Positions 38,486 through 52,371 of a stretch of DNA of 64,000 nucleotides are shown piece after piece (the stretch's first letter is position 1; every line of letters starts with the position of its first letter). Source of the DNA: Rhizobium sp. 16-488-2b. Its GTDB lineage: Bacteria; Pseudomonadota; Alphaproteobacteria; Rhizobiales; Rhizobiaceae. The position numbers were made by a program, and so were the translations under genes. The stretch is from assembly GCF_017741815.1 (NCBI RefSeq), contig NZ_JAGHMF010000012.1, positions 124,001 through 188,000 on the forward strand. Reading direction: 5' to 3'. The notes below the pieces were generated by a model, which saw only the letters and a list, made by a program, of their open reading frames with translations, was not told the DNA's origin and made no database searches.

Positions 38486-39961
38486 TCAGAGTGGCAAGAC
38501 GTGGCTGGCGAGGTCTTCCGCCGTCAGCCCCTTGCCGGCCCGGTTGCCCGCTTCGCCATGCATGTAAACGCCGGCGGCGGCCGCCTCGAAGGCCGGCAGC
38601 CCCTGCGCCATCAGTGCACCGATGATCCCCGCCAGCACATCGCCGGATCCGGCTGTGGCTAGCCAGATCGGCGCGTTGGCGTTGATCAGCGCCCGACCAT
38701 CCGGCGAGGCGATCACGGTGTCGGGCCCCTTGTAGACGATGGCCGCATTGGCCCGCGCCGCGGCCGCCAGCGCCTTGTCGGCCTTGCCGAGATTGGCATC
38801 CGCAGCGATATCCGGAAACAATCGCGAAAACTCGCCTTCATGCGGCGTCAGAACCAGCCGCGTCTCGCCTTCAGCGAACAATGCGAACAGCGCCTCAGGA
38901 TCGTCGCGGAAGGATGTGATGCCGTCGGCATCCAGAACCAGATGCCGCGCCGCGAGTGCCGCCACGAAACCGCGCGCCTTCTCGCCGGCTCCGAAACCCG
39001 GCCCGAGCACGAAGCTGCGCAACCGCTCATCCTTCAGCCAATCCAGGAGCTCGGCATCCCCATCGATACCGTGCAGCATCACGGCCGTCAGGTGCGTCGC
39101 GTTCTCATCCATGGCGTCGGCAGGCGAGGCGATCGTCACCAGCCCGGCGCCGGCCTTCAACCCAGACATGGCCGACATCCGCGCGGCGCCCGTCTTGCCC
39201 TTCTCGCCCGAGAAGATGACGAGATGGCCGCGCTTGTACTTGTGCGTCTCCTGCCCCGATGACTTCAGCCACCGCTGCCACTGTTCCGGCCGGTTCTCCG
39301 CCAGCTTGCCCGATGCCTGCCCGCGCACGATCCGCGCGGGTATGCCGATGTCGAGCACCTCGAGTACGCCCGATAGCTCCCGCCCCGGCATCAACAGGTG
39401 CCCCGGCTTGCGCGTCATGAAGGTAATCGTGCGCTCGGCGGCAAATGCGGTCCCCAGCACCATGCCCGTCCGGCCGTCAATGCCGGATGGCAGGTCGACG
39501 GCAAGCACCGGCAGGCGAGCTTTCTCGATACGCTCGATGACCGCATTGACGGCTTCGGGCACGGCCCGAGTCAACCCGGCCCCGAACAACGCGTCGATCA
39601 CCACGTCGCCCTCGGCAGGCTGGTATTCCTTGATCGGCGCACCCGCACCGGACCAACCGCTGAAAGCCCGCGCAGCGTCGCCCTTCAGCCGATCGGGATC
39701 CCCCAAGTGAAACACCACAACCTCGACACCACTATCTTGCAGACAGCGTGCCGCAACATATCCGTCGCCGCCATTGTTGCCGGGACCGCACAGCACGACG
39801 GCGCGCCTGGCTGACGGATAGTGCCGCAGGAACGTCGCCGCCACGCCGGCGCCCGCCTGCAGCATGAGCCCGAAACTGCCGATGCCCGAGGCTGCTGCGG
39901 CGGCATCGACGGCAGTCATTTCTGCGGGGGTGAGGAGAAGGTCGGCGAGTTGATTGTCCAT
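38486..39961 (-). CDS. nnr: Bifunctional NAD(P)H-hydrate epimerase / ADP-dependent dehydratase
   Basis: This 491-residue repair enzyme restores NAD(P)HX, the damaged hydrated form of NAD(P)H. The N-terminal YjeF_N epimerase domain (~1-215) carries VLCGPGNNGGDGYVAARCL and the DALFGAGLTR segment; the C-terminal ribokinase-like dehydratase domain (~225-491) carries FVLGPGFGAGEKA, VLTPHEGEFSRLFP and TAGSGDVLAGIIGAL. I use the ATG at 39961 (MDNQLADLLLTP); a TTG four codons upstream is possible. It is convergent with the DUF72 gene and divergent from glnB. Confidence 0.94.
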   Translation of the reverse strand: MDNQLADLLLTPAEMTAVDAAAAASGIGSFGLMLQAGAGVAATFLRHYPSARRAVVLCGPGNNGGDGYVAARCLQDSGVEVVVFHLGDPDRLKGDAARAFSGWSGAGAPIKEYQPAEGDVVIDALFGAGLTRAVPEAVNAVIERIEKARLPVLAVDLPSGIDGRTGMVLGTAFAAERTITFMTRKPGHLLMPGRELSGVLEVLDIGIPARIVRGQASGKLAENRPEQWQRWLKSSGQETHKYKRGHLVIFSGEKGKTGAARMSAMSGLKAGAGLVTIASPADAMDENATHLTAVMLHGIDGDAELLDWLKDERLRSFVLGPGFGAGEKARGFVAALAARHLVLDADGITSFRDDPEALFALFAEGETRLVLTPHEGEFSRLFPDIAADANLGKADKALAAAARANAAIVYKGPDTVIASPDGRALINANAPIWLATAGSGDVLAGIIGALMAQGLPAFEAAAAGVYMHGEAGNRAGKGLTAEDLASHVLPL

Positions 39962-40642
<681 letters not shown>

Positions 40643-40698
40643 CCTGTTTGGTCCAGGCGAGGCAATCGTCTCGTCTTCTCAAATGAAGGAACCATTTT

Positions 40699-42108
40699 AT
40701 GGCGACCGCAAGCGAAATCCTCAAGCAAATCAAGGATAACGACGTCAAGTTCGTCGACCTGCGCTTTACCGACCCAAAGGGCAAGCTGCAGCACGTCACG
40801 ATGGACGTGGTTTGCGTCGATGAAGACATGTTCGCCGATGGCGTCATGTTCGACGGCTCCTCGATCGGCGGCTGGAAGGCGATCAACGAATCCGACATGG
40901 TGCTGATGCCCGACACGGAAACGGTCCACATGGACCCGTTCTTCGCGCAGTCCACCATGGTCATCCTCTGCGACATTCTCGATCCGGTATCCGGCGAAGC
41001 CTATAACCGCGATCCGCGCGGCACCGCCAAGAAGGCCGAAGCCTATCTGAAGGCATCCGGCATCGGCGACACGGTCTTCGTTGGTCCTGAAGCCGAGTTC
41101 TTCATCTTCGACGACGTTCGCTACAAGGCCGACCCCTATAACACCGGCTTCAAGCTCGACTCGACCGAACTGCCGTCCAACGACGACACGGAATACGAGA
41201 CCGGCAACCTCGGTCACCGTCCGCGCGTCAAGGGCGGCTACTTCCCGGTTCCGCCGATCGACAGCTGCCAGGACATGCGCTCCGAAATGCTGACGGTTCT
41301 CTCGGAAATGGGCGTCGTCGTTGAAAAGCACCACCACGAAGTGGCCGCTGCCCAGCACGAACTCGGCATCAAGTTCGACACGCTCGTCCGCAACGCCGAC
41401 AAGATGCAGATCTACAAGTACGTCGTGCACCAGGTCGCCAATGCCTATGGCAAGACGGCAACCTTCATGCCGAAGCCGATCTTCGGCGACAACGGCTCGG
41501 GCATGCACGTCCACATGTCGATCTGGAAGAGCGGCAAGCCGAGCTTCGCGGGTGATGAATATGCAGGCCTCTCCGAGAGCTGCCTGTACTTCATCGGCGG
41601 CATCATCAAGCATGCCAAGGCGCTGAACGCCTTCACCAACCCGTCGACGAACTCCTACAAGCGTCTCGTCCCGGGCTATGAAGCACCGGTCCTGCTCGCC
41701 TATTCGGCGCGCAACCGTTCGGCCTCGTGCCGCATTCCATTCGGCAGCAACCCGAAGGCAAAGCGCGTCGAAGTCCGCTTCCCGGATCCGATGGCGAACC
41801 CCTACCTCGCCTTCGCCGCCATGCTGATGGCCGGCCTCGACGGCATCAAGAACAAGATCCATCCCGGCAAGGCCATGGACAAGGATCTTTACGACCTGCC
41901 GCCGAAGGAACTGAAGAAGATCCCGACGGTCTGCGGCTCGCTGCGCGAAGCGCTGGAAAGCCTGGACAAGGACCGCAAGTTCCTGACCGCCGGCGGCGTC
42001 TTCGACGACGACCAGATCGACTCGTTCATCGAGCTGAAGATGATCGAGGTCATGCGCTACGACATGACCCCTCATCCGGTCGAATACGACATGTACTACT
42101 CGGCGTAA
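40699..42108 (+). CDS. glnA: Glutamine synthetase type I
   Basis: This 469-residue dodecameric enzyme makes glutamine from glutamate, ammonia and ATP. It shows [17 protein letters not shown], the metal-binding [11 protein letters not shown], the ATP-binding [16 protein letters not shown] and the adenylylation-site loop [10 protein letters not shown] with Tyr-398. It is a GSI-beta enzyme, regulated by GlnE adenylylation and through PII. It lies 56 bp after glnB and ends at a strong terminator. Confidence 0.97.
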   Translation: MATASEILKQIKDNDVKFVDLRFTDPKGKLQHVTMDVVCVDEDMFADGVMFDGSSIGGWKAINESDMVLMPDTETVHMDPFFAQSTMVILCDILDPVSGEAYNRDPRGTAKKAEAYLKASGIGDTVFVGPEAEFFIFDDVRYKADPYNTGFKLDSTELPSNDDTEYETGNLGHRPRVKGGYFPVPPIDSCQDMRSEMLTVLSEMGVVVEKHHHEVAAAQHELGIKFDTLVRNADKMQIYKYVVHQVANAYGKTATFMPKPIFGDNGSGMHVHMSIWKSGKPSFAGDEYAGLSESCLYFIGGIIKHAKALNAFTNPSTNSYKRLVPGYEAPVLLAYSARNRSASCRIPFGSNPKAKRVEVRFPDPMANPYLAFAAMLMAGLDGIKNKIHPGKAMDKDLYDLPPKELKKIPTVCGSLREALESLDKDRKFLTAGGVFDDDQIDSFIELKMIEVMRYDMTPHPVEYDMYYSA

Positions 42109-42116
42109 GCCCTCAG

Positions 42117-42146
42117 AAAGCCCCGGTTCGCCGGGGCTTTCGCCTA
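42117..42146 (+). terminator. Terminator of glnB-glnA
   Basis: A perfect 10-bp stem AAAGCCCCGG/CCGGGGCTTT (42117-42126, 42131-42140) with a TTCG tetraloop lies 8 bp after the glnA stop. The downstream tract is short, so the strength rests on the stem. Confidence 0.8.
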
Positions 42147-42212
42147 TTCGATGTCACGGAAGCCTCGCGCGGATGTGACACTCATGTGACGAGTTCTCGC
42201 ACAAATCTTGAT

Positions 42213-42226
42213 TTGAGTGAGATCAA
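42213..42226 (+). promoter_or_regulatory. FNR/FixK-type box upstream of hspQ
   Basis: TTGA-GTGAGA-TCAA fits the core TTGA-N6-TCAA of CRP/FNR-family oxygen regulators, with one mismatch in the wider TTGAT-N4-ATCAA form. It is only ~40 bp from the hspQ start, so its position is unusual for activation. Confidence 0.35.
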
Positions 42227-42259
42227 TCACCAAATCAGGTGATGAAAGGAAGTCGTACC

Positions 42260-42589
42260 ATGAAAGAAAGACTAGCTAAGTTCAGTATCGGCGAAGTGGT
42301 TCGGCACAAGGTATTTCCGTTTCGCGGCGTCATCTTCGATGTCGATCCGGAATTCGCGAATACGGAAGAATGGTGGAATTCTATTCCCGCCGACGTGCGC
42401 CCCAGCAAGGACCAGCCCTTCTACCACTTGCTCGCCGAAAACGAAGAAAACGAATACGTCGCCTACGTATCCGAACAGAACCTGATGAATGACGAAAGCG
42501 GCGAACCGCTTCGCAATGAACAGGTCTACCAGATTTTCGATATGGCACCGACGGGACAGTTCAAACCCAAGATGAGCTTCACCCACTAA
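42260..42589 (+). CDS. hspQ: Heat shock protein HspQ
   Basis: This 109-residue hemimethylated-DNA-binding-like (YccV) protein carries the family signature FSIGEVVRHKVFPFRGVIFD, DVRPSKDQPFYHLLAE and YVAYVSEQNL. In enterobacteria HspQ is a small heat-shock protein that helps Lon-type proteolysis of damaged regulators. The ATG at 42260 is preceded by GAAAGGAAG; the frame runs seven codons upstream to 42239. It is a single gene with its own terminator. Confidence 0.92.
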   Translation: MKERLAKFSIGEVVRHKVFPFRGVIFDVDPEFANTEEWWNSIPADVRPSKDQPFYHLLAENEENEYVAYVSEQNLMNDESGEPLRNEQVYQIFDMAPTGQFKPKMSFTH

Positions 42590-42608
42590 GCCGCTGCATA
42601 TCCATTTC

Positions 42609-42638
42609 AAACCCCGCCCTCCCAGCGGGGTTTTTCTT
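42609..42638 (+). terminator. Terminator of hspQ
   Basis: AAACCCCGC/GCGGGGTTT (42609-42617, 42625-42633) with a 7-nt loop and TTTTTCTTT downstream. Confidence 0.85.
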
Positions 42639-42662
42639 TGGCCGGAACCCGGACCGCAGGCA

Positions 42663-42692
42663 ACAAAAAACCCGGCTCGAAGCCGGGTTTCT
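42663..42692 (-). terminator. Terminator of the IalB-family gene
   Basis: Minus-strand stem AAACCCGGCT/AGCCGGGTTT (42690-42681, 42677-42668) with a 3-nt loop, then TTTTGTTG. Confidence 0.85.
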
Positions 42693-42714
42693 CGACAATC
42701 CATGAGGATCGAAA

Positions 42715-43368
42715 TTACTGGGCCTTGGCAGCCTTCTGGGCGTCTTCAAGCTTCTTGCGCGCTTCGTCGGCCTTCTTCTGCATGCTGTCCTGCAGGCTCT
42801 TCTGGCTTTCGGCGAGCTTGGAAGCGGAAACCGCTTCGCCGTCGAATGCACCGGTGAAGCCTTCAAGCGAAATCTTGATCGGGTTCGGCGCACGGCGGAA
42901 GTTGATCGAGGTCAGAACCAGGTCGGTGCCCTTCTTCAGGCTGGCGACCATGGCGTCCGTGAGCGGGATCTGCGCAACGCAGCGATCCGGCATGCACATC
43001 AGATAGTCGATCTTCTGCGGCTTACCGCCGTCGATCTGCATGCCGATGCCCGGAGGGATCAGACGTGCCGGAGGAACGGAAACCTGCAGGCTCTTGTTGT
43101 TTACCTTGCCGGAAACGGTGATGAGGCCAACGCCCGTAACGAGCTGACCGCCGGTGGCCAGAACAACGTTCTGCACAACACAGACGTCATTGTCTTCCTG
43201 CTTGTTGCAGGTCTTGTACCAACCAAGGCGCGGTGCGCCGGCAGCCTGTGCGCCAGCGTCGGCAGACGCATCCTGCGCATAAGAAGACACCGGAGCCACT
43301 GCGGCGCCAAGCATCACTGCCATTACGGACAGGGCTGCCCGTGTTTTCTTTTCAGACTTGAACATCAT
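42715..43368 (-). CDS. Invasion-associated locus B (IalB)-family exported protein
   Basis: This 217-residue protein has a signal peptide (MMFKSEKKTRAALSVMAVML, cleavage about SSYAQ/D), then the IalB domain with its paired cysteines: LGWYKTCNKQEDNDVCVVQN and DYLMCMPDRCVAQIPLT. A charged C-terminal helix ends in alternating Lys/Ala. IalB proteins are periplasmic or surface proteins found across the Rhizobiales and linked in Bartonella to erythrocyte invasion; in plant-associated bacteria the role is unknown. An in-frame ATGATG (43368/43365) follows AGGAG by about 12 bases; the upstream extension of the frame lacks a ribosome-binding site. Confidence 0.88.
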   Translation of the reverse strand: MMFKSEKKTRAALSVMAVMLGAAVAPVSSYAQDASADAGAQAAGAPRLGWYKTCNKQEDNDVCVVQNVVLATGGQLVTGVGLITVSGKVNNKSLQVSVPPARLIPPGIGMQIDGGKPQKIDYLMCMPDRCVAQIPLTDAMVASLKKGTDLVLTSINFRRAPNPIKISLEGFTGAFDGEAVSASKLAESQKSLQDSMQKKADEARKKLEDAQKAAKAQ

Positions 43369-43637
43369 AACGAATTCCGTCTCCTGATATCCCGTTGGGA
43401 CAGCCCATTTGCCGTCCTCACCAACAGGGTTGTTCGCATCTGACCTCTTAAAACAATGAGGCAAATGCATGACCCCCCCGACTTCGGGGTCCCTGTTACA
43501 TCGCGTTGCTGGAGATTTCCAGTGTTTCTTTGGCGTTTTGTCTGCCGCTGGAAAGAATTTGCCGTGGATGGTGAATTGGGCCGGGCACATGATAGTCTTC
43601 GCGCGAATCGCGCCGTTTTCCGGAAAGGATTTCGACT

Positions 43638-45443
43638 ATGCTCCGGATCGTTCTCCCCGTCGTCTTCACCCTGGTTTGCGGGGCAGCCGTTGCCGAACCC
43701 GTGCATGGCATCGCAATGCACGGCGCCCCTGCTCTGCCTGAAGATTTCAAGCACCTCCCCTACGTCAATCCTGATGTGAAGAAGGGCGGCAAGATCTCCT
43801 ACGGTGTCGTCGGCACCTACGACAACCTGAACCCCTTCATCCTGAAGAGCATGCGCACCACGGCGCGTGGCATGTGGGACCCCGAATACGGCAATCTGGT
43901 CTATGAAACGCTGATGCTGCGCTCGCGCGACGAGCCTTTCACGCTCTATGGCCTCCTGGCGCAATCCGTCGAATGGGACGACGACAGGACCTACATTCAG
44001 TTCAACCTGAACCCAGCCGCCAAGTGGTCTGACGGCCAGCCGGTCACGCCCGAGGATGTCATCTTCTCCTTCAACATCCTGAAGGAAAAGGGCCGCGTGC
44101 CTTTCAGCACCCGCCTCAACGCCGTCGAGAAGATGGAGAAGGTCGGCGATCACAGCGTCCGCTTTACGTTCAACGACAAGGCCGACCGCGAATTCCCGCT
44201 GATTCTCGCCGGCTCGACGCCGATCCTCCCCAAGCACGCGATCGACGCCGAGAATTTCGACCGCTCGACGCTGAAGCCGCCGATCGGTTCAGGTCCCTAC
44301 AAGATCAAGTCGCTGAAGCCGGGCGAAAGCATCACCTTCGAGCGCGACCCGAATTACTGGGGCAAGGATCTCCCGGCCAAGGTCGGCCTCGACAATTACG
44401 ACCAGATCACCGTGCAGTATTTCCTGCAGGACACGACATTGTTCGAATCGTTCAAGAAGGGCGATGTCGATATCTATCCCGACGGCAGCCCCGGCCATTG
44501 GGCGAGCGCCTATAATTTCCCGGCTGTCACATCGGGCAATGTCGTCAAGGACACGTTTCAGCCCAAGCTGCCATCGGGCATGTTCGGCTTCGTCTTCAAT
44601 ACCCGCCGGCCGCTCTTCGACAATGTGAAGCTGCGCGAGGGCCTGTCGCTGATCTTCGATTTCGAATGGGCGAACAAGAACCTCTTTTCCAGCGCCTATA
44701 TCAGGACGCAGAGCTATTGGCAGAACTCCGACCTCTCCAGCTTCGGCGTGCCGGCCGACGAGCGCGAATTGAAGCTGCTCGGCCCGATCAAGGATCGCAT
44801 CGATCCCGCCATCCTCGATGGCACCTACAAGCTTCCCGTCACCGATGGCTCCGGCCGCGACCGCAATGTGCTGAAGCAGGCGGTCGGGCTTCTGAAGGAG
44901 GCCGGCTACACGATCAAGAACGGCAAGATGAGCGACGCCAACGGCCGCCCGCTTGCCTTCGAGATCATGACGCAGAACACCGACCAGGAGAAACTCGCCA
45001 TCTCCTACCAGCGCTCGCTGCAGTTGCTCGGCATCAACGCCTCGATCCGCACCGTCGATGATTCGCAGTATCAGAGCCGCACCAACACCTTCGACTACGA
45101 CGTCATCGTCAAATCCTTCACCTCGTCGCTATCGCCTGGCATCGAGCAGGTCGGCCGCTGGTCGTCAGCCTCGCGCGATCGCGACGGCACCGACAATTTT
45201 GCAGGCGTTGCCGATCCCGATGTCGATACGCTGATTCAGCACATCCTCAATGCGCGCTCGGCCGAGGATTTCACCGCCGCCGTCCGCTCACACGACCGGC
45301 TGCTGCTGTCGGGTCACTACGTGCTGCCGCTCTATCACGTCGACAACCAGTGGGTCGCGCGCAGCAAGCGTATCGGCCACCCCGACCAGGTGCCGCTCTA
45401 CGGCTACCAGCTGCCGGCCTGGTGGGATCAGAGCGTCCAATAA
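43638..45443 (+). CDS. Peptide/oligopeptide ABC transporter substrate-binding protein (YejA-like)
   Basis: This 601-residue periplasmic solute-binding protein has a signal peptide (MLRIVLPVVFTLVCGAAVAEP) and the family 5 (SBP_bac_5) fold, with KGGKISYGVVGTYDNLNPFI, KWSDGQPVTPEDVIFSFN and GSGPYKIKSLKPGESITFER. The overall layout resembles YejA/microcin-C-type binding proteins. No permease or ATPase gene is adjacent, so it is an orphan component here. GGAAAGGA lies upstream of the ATG. Confidence 0.93.
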   Translation: MLRIVLPVVFTLVCGAAVAEPVHGIAMHGAPALPEDFKHLPYVNPDVKKGGKISYGVVGTYDNLNPFILKSMRTTARGMWDPEYGNLVYETLMLRSRDEPFTLYGLLAQSVEWDDDRTYIQFNLNPAAKWSDGQPVTPEDVIFSFNILKEKGRVPFSTRLNAVEKMEKVGDHSVRFTFNDKADREFPLILAGSTPILPKHAIDAENFDRSTLKPPIGSGPYKIKSLKPGESITFERDPNYWGKDLPAKVGLDNYDQITVQYFLQDTTLFESFKKGDVDIYPDGSPGHWASAYNFPAVTSGNVVKDTFQPKLPSGMFGFVFNTRRPLFDNVKLREGLSLIFDFEWANKNLFSSAYIRTQSYWQNSDLSSFGVPADERELKLLGPIKDRIDPAILDGTYKLPVTDGSGRDRNVLKQAVGLLKEAGYTIKNGKMSDANGRPLAFEIMTQNTDQEKLAISYQRSLQLLGINASIRTVDDSQYQSRTNTFDYDVIVKSFTSSLSPGIEQVGRWSSASRDRDGTDNFAGVADPDVDTLIQHILNARSAEDFTAAVRSHDRLLLSGHYVLPLYHVDNQWVARSKRIGHPDQVPLYGYQLPAWWDQSVQ

Positions 45444-45544
45444 CAGGTGGTTCTCTTTTCCTGCCTGGTTGAACTGGCCACCCTCAGCGACTAGATGGCT
45501 TCAAACGCCCTTTTGGGGCCCAGCAATTCAGAAAAGGAAAGCCC

Positions 45545-46216
45545 ATGGAACGCATAGTCATCGACGTCGTCTCGGATGTCGTCTGCCCTTGGTGCTATCT
45601 CGGCAAGGCCCGGCTGGAGTTGGCGATCGCGGAAGTCCAGGACGAAGTCGGCGTCGACGTCAACTGGCGCCCCTATCGCCTCAACCCCGATTACCCGCCC
45701 GAAGGCGTCGACCAGAAGGCAGCGCTCGAGAAGAAGCTCGGCGGCGCCGAGCGTGTCGCTGAGGGACACAAGATGCTGGCCGAACTCGGGCGCGAGGTCG
45801 GAATCAATTTCAATTTCGACGCCATCAAGATCGGCCCGAACACACTCGACGCCCACCGCCTCATTCACTGGGCGATGATCGAGGACCGCGACAAGGCTGA
45901 CCGCGTGGTCGATGGACTGTTCAAGGCGAACTTCGAGCAGGGCCTGAATGTCGGCGATCACGCCGTGCTGCTCGATATCGCCGAGAAGTCCGGCCTCGAC
46001 CGCGCCGTGACTGCCTCCCTACTTGCCTCCGAAGCAGACAAGGGTCTCGTCGTCGAGGAAATCGAATCGGCGCAGAAGATGGGCGTCAACGGCGTCCCCT
46101 TCTTCATCTTCGACCAGCAATACGCCGTCAGCGGCGCCCAGACGCCTGATGTCATCGCGGGCGCGCTGCGCGATATCGCCAAGGCCAAGGCCGAAGCCCG
46201 CGCCGGGATGAACTGA
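45545..46216 (+). CDS. DsbA-family (FrnE-like) oxidoreductase
   Basis: This 223-residue protein begins IDVVSDVVCPWCYLGKARLE with the CPWC active site typical of the FrnE/DsbA-like group rather than CPHC of DsbA. The helical insert and the C-terminal VNGVPFFIFDQQYAVSGAQ (cis-proline VPF) complete a thioredoxin-type fold. It lacks a signal peptide, so it is probably a cytosolic thiol oxidoreductase or isomerase. AAAAGGAAAG precedes the start. Confidence 0.92.
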   Translation: MERIVIDVVSDVVCPWCYLGKARLELAIAEVQDEVGVDVNWRPYRLNPDYPPEGVDQKAALEKKLGGAERVAEGHKMLAELGREVGINFNFDAIKIGPNTLDAHRLIHWAMIEDRDKADRVVDGLFKANFEQGLNVGDHAVLLDIAEKSGLDRAVTASLLASEADKGLVVEEIESAQKMGVNGVPFFIFDQQYAVSGAQTPDVIAGALRDIAKAKAEARAGMN

Positions 46217-46247
46217 TCGACCGGTTTTCCGACACTGTGGCGTGCAT

Positions 46248-46286
46248 ATCCGGACGGAAAGCTCAGGCTTTCCGTCCGGATTCGTT

Positions 46287-46288
<2 letters not shown>
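46248..46288 (+). terminator. Terminator of the DsbA-family gene
   Basis: A perfect 15-bp stem (46248-46262 and 46267-46281) with a TCAG loop, then TCGTTTC. The T-tract is poor, but the stem is very stable; it separates this gene from the convergent mfd. Confidence 0.7.
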
Positions 46289-49789
<3,501 letters not shown>

Positions 49790-49793
<4 letters not shown>

Positions 49794-50104
49794 CCATTCC
49801 TGGGCAGGCTGTCGGCGGGGTATTCGAAATCGGGCTTGTAGGCGCACAGGCGCGTAAACATCGGTGTCTGGAAACGCTCGGGGATCGGCCAGGTTCCCAT
49901 GATCCAGCGCACCAGATCATTATCCTCTTCGGCCATGATCGTCTCGAACTCGTCGAGTTCCGCATCCGAGAGCCCCGCGATCTCGCGCTCGGCGAACTGG
50001 CCGAACACCAGATCCATCTCGCGGATGCCGCGATGCCAGCAGCGGAACAGTATCCGGCGGCGGCGGGGATCGAGATCGGCGCTCGAGAGTGTGACACCTG
50101 TCAT
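49790..50104 (-). CDS. sdhE: FAD assembly factor SdhE
   Basis: This 104-residue protein promotes covalent flavinylation of succinate dehydrogenase. It carries the diagnostic RGIREMDLVFGQFAE motif (RGxxExD, where the Arg/Gly are essential) and the helical remainder DNDLVRWIMGTWPIP. The ATG at 50104 is preceded by AGGAAG. Translation is coupled to mfd by an ATGA overlap, a conserved order in Rhizobiales. Confidence 0.95.
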
Positions 50105-50195
50105 GGCATAGCTTCCTGTTGATGCGCCTCTATAGACCCTCGAAAGCGGCTTGTCAGCCTTGCCAAGCACGCATTGTTCGTCGCATTTTGCCGGC

Positions 50196-52301
50196 ATGCG
50201 CCCCGCCATTCTCGATCCGCTGTTCTCCTCCGTCTCCGGCCTGCCCGGCGTCGGCCCGAAGATCGCCGAACTGCTCGCCAAGCTCTTCGGCCGCGAGACA
50301 CCGGAGGATTGCCGTGTCGTCGATCTGCTCTTCCATGCGCCGCACTCGCTGATCGACCGGCGTAACCAGCCAGGCATCGCGCGCGCGCCGCAGGGCGCCA
50401 TCGTGACCATCACAGGCCGCGTCGACCGCCATCAGCCGCCGCCGAACAAGAAGAGCAACGTCCCCTACCGCGTCTTCCTGCACGACGAGACCGGCGAGCT
50501 GACGCTCGTCTTCTTCCGTGGGCAATCGACATGGCTGGAGAAACAGCTCCCTCTCGACGAAGAGGTCACCGTCAGCGGCAAGATAGACTGGTTCAACGGC
50601 CGCGCCTCGATGGTGCACCCTGACTACATCGTGAAAGCCAGCGAAGCGGAAAACCTGCCACTGGTCGAGCCGATCTATCCGCTGACCGCAGGCCTGTCGC
50701 CGAAGACGCTACGCAAGATCATCGAAGCAGCCCTGCCGAAGACACCCGAGTTCCCCGAATGGATCGATGCGGCGCTAGCCCAAAAGCAGGGCCTGCCTTC
50801 GACCGCCGATGCCTTCCACGGCCTGCACGAGCCGCGCGACCCCGCCGATATCGATCCGCAGGCGCCGGCCCGCCGCCGTCTTGCCTATGACGAATTCCTG
50901 GCCGGCCAGTTATCTCTGGCGCTGGTGCGCCAAAGGTTGCGCAAGGTCGCCGGCCACCCGGTGCATGCGACCGGTCAGCTCAGCCGCCAGATCCTCGAGG
51001 CCCTGCCCTTTTCGCCGACCGGCAGCCAGACCGAGGCGATCGCGCAGATCCTCAAGGACATGGCCGGCGACGACCGCATGCTGCGCCTGCTGCAGGGCGA
51101 TGTCGGCTCCGGCAAGACGCTGGTGGCGCTGATGGCGATGGCTGCGGTCATCGAGAGCGGCGGCCAGGCCGTGCTGATGGCGCCGACCGAAATCCTCGCC
51201 CGCCAGCATCATGCAACCATCGCCAAATACACGGCCGCCGCCGGCATCCGCATCGAGGTGCTGACCGGCCGCACCAAGGGCAAGGAACGCGACGAAATCC
51301 TGGAGCGTATAGCGTCGGGCGAGGCGCAGATCGTCATCGGCACCCACGCGCTGTTCCAGGATACGGTCAACTACAGGAACCTGATGCTGGCTGTCGTCGA
51401 CGAACAGCACCGCTTCGGTGTCCACCAGCGCCTTCGTCTGACCGCCAAGGGCATCACGCCGCACATGCTGGTCATGACCGCGACGCCGATCCCGCGCACG
51501 CTGGTGCTGGCAGCCTTCGGCGACATGGACGTCTCCAAGCTCACCGAGAAGCCCGCCGGCCGCAAGCCGATCCAGACGATCACCATCCCCACCGAGCGCA
51601 TCGGCGATATCGTCGGTCGCCTGAAGGCGGCGCTCGCCGACGGCAAGAAGGCCTACTGGATATGCCCGCTGGTCGAAGAGTCCGAGGAAAGCGACCTGAT
51701 GTCGGTAGAGGAGCGTCACGCGACGCTCGTGTCCGCCCTTGGCCCAGGCATCGGCCTGATCCACGGCCGCATGAGTGGTGCGGAGAAGGACGCGGTGATG
51801 ATGGCGTTCAAATCCGGCGAAATCCGCCTTCTTGTCGCGACCACGGTGGTCGAGGTGGGCGTCGACGTGCCGGATGCGACGATCATGGTCATCGAGCATG
51901 CCGAGCGTTTCGGTCTGGCACAGCTGCACCAGCTGCGCGGCCGCGTCGGCCGTGGCGACGAGGCATCGACCTGCATCCTGCTCTATCGCGGACCGCTCGG
52001 CGAAACCGGGCACGCGCGTCTCACGATCATGCGCGACACGGAAGACGGTTTCAGGATCGCCGAAGAGGATCTCAAGCTGCGCGGCGAAGGCGAGTTGTTG
52101 GGAACGCGGCAGTCGGGAACCCCGGGCTTCAGGATTGCGAGCCTCGAGGCGCATGCCGATTTGCTGGAGATTGCCCGCAAGGATGCGGCTTATCTGATCG
52201 AGCGTGATCCGGACCTGACATCCGAAAGGGGCAACGCCGTGCGCACCCTGCTCTATCTCTTCCGCCGCGACGAAGCGATCCGCTTCCTCCACGCCGGCTG
52301 A
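50196..52301 (+). CDS. recG: ATP-dependent DNA helicase RecG
   Basis: This 701-residue branch-migration helicase processes stalled forks. The N-terminal wedge domain (FSSVSGLPGVGPKIAELLAK, OB-fold with VTITGRVDR) precedes the superfamily 2 motor with Walker A GDVGSGKT, the DEQH box VVDEQHRFGVHQR, TATPIPRTLVLA and the QLRGRVGRG motif VI. The ATG at 50196 (MRPAILDPLFSS) agrees with the family; the frame is open to 50151. It is divergent from sdhE-mfd across ~90 bp. Confidence 0.96.
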   Translation: MRPAILDPLFSSVSGLPGVGPKIAELLAKLFGRETPEDCRVVDLLFHAPHSLIDRRNQPGIARAPQGAIVTITGRVDRHQPPPNKKSNVPYRVFLHDETGELTLVFFRGQSTWLEKQLPLDEEVTVSGKIDWFNGRASMVHPDYIVKASEAENLPLVEPIYPLTAGLSPKTLRKIIEAALPKTPEFPEWIDAALAQKQGLPSTADAFHGLHEPRDPADIDPQAPARRRLAYDEFLAGQLSLALVRQRLRKVAGHPVHATGQLSRQILEALPFSPTGSQTEAIAQILKDMAGDDRMLRLLQGDVGSGKTLVALMAMAAVIESGGQAVLMAPTEILARQHHATIAKYTAAAGIRIEVLTGRTKGKERDEILERIASGEAQIVIGTHALFQDTVNYRNLMLAVVDEQHRFGVHQRLRLTAKGITPHMLVMTATPIPRTLVLAAFGDMDVSKLTEKPAGRKPIQTITIPTERIGDIVGRLKAALADGKKAYWICPLVEESEESDLMSVEERHATLVSALGPGIGLIHGRMSGAEKDAVMMAFKSGEIRLLVATTVVEVGVDVPDATIMVIEHAERFGLAQLHQLRGRVGRGDEASTCILLYRGPLGETGHARLTIMRDTEDGFRIAEEDLKLRGEGELLGTRQSGTPGFRIASLEAHADLLEIARKDAAYLIERDPDLTSERGNAVRTLLYLFRRDEAIRFLHAG

Positions 52302-52331
52302 TCGCCGATATCACCAGACATCGACAGATTG

Positions 52332-52366
52332 AAAAACGCCGCGCGCCCATTGGGCCGCGCGGCGTC
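52332..52366 (-). terminator. Terminator of the L,D-transpeptidase gene
   Basis: A GC-rich minus-strand stem (CGCCGCGCG/CGCGCGGCG around 52336-52365) with a CCCAATGGG top is followed by TTTTTC, just after the stop. Confidence 0.8.
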
Positions 52367-52371
52367 CGAAA

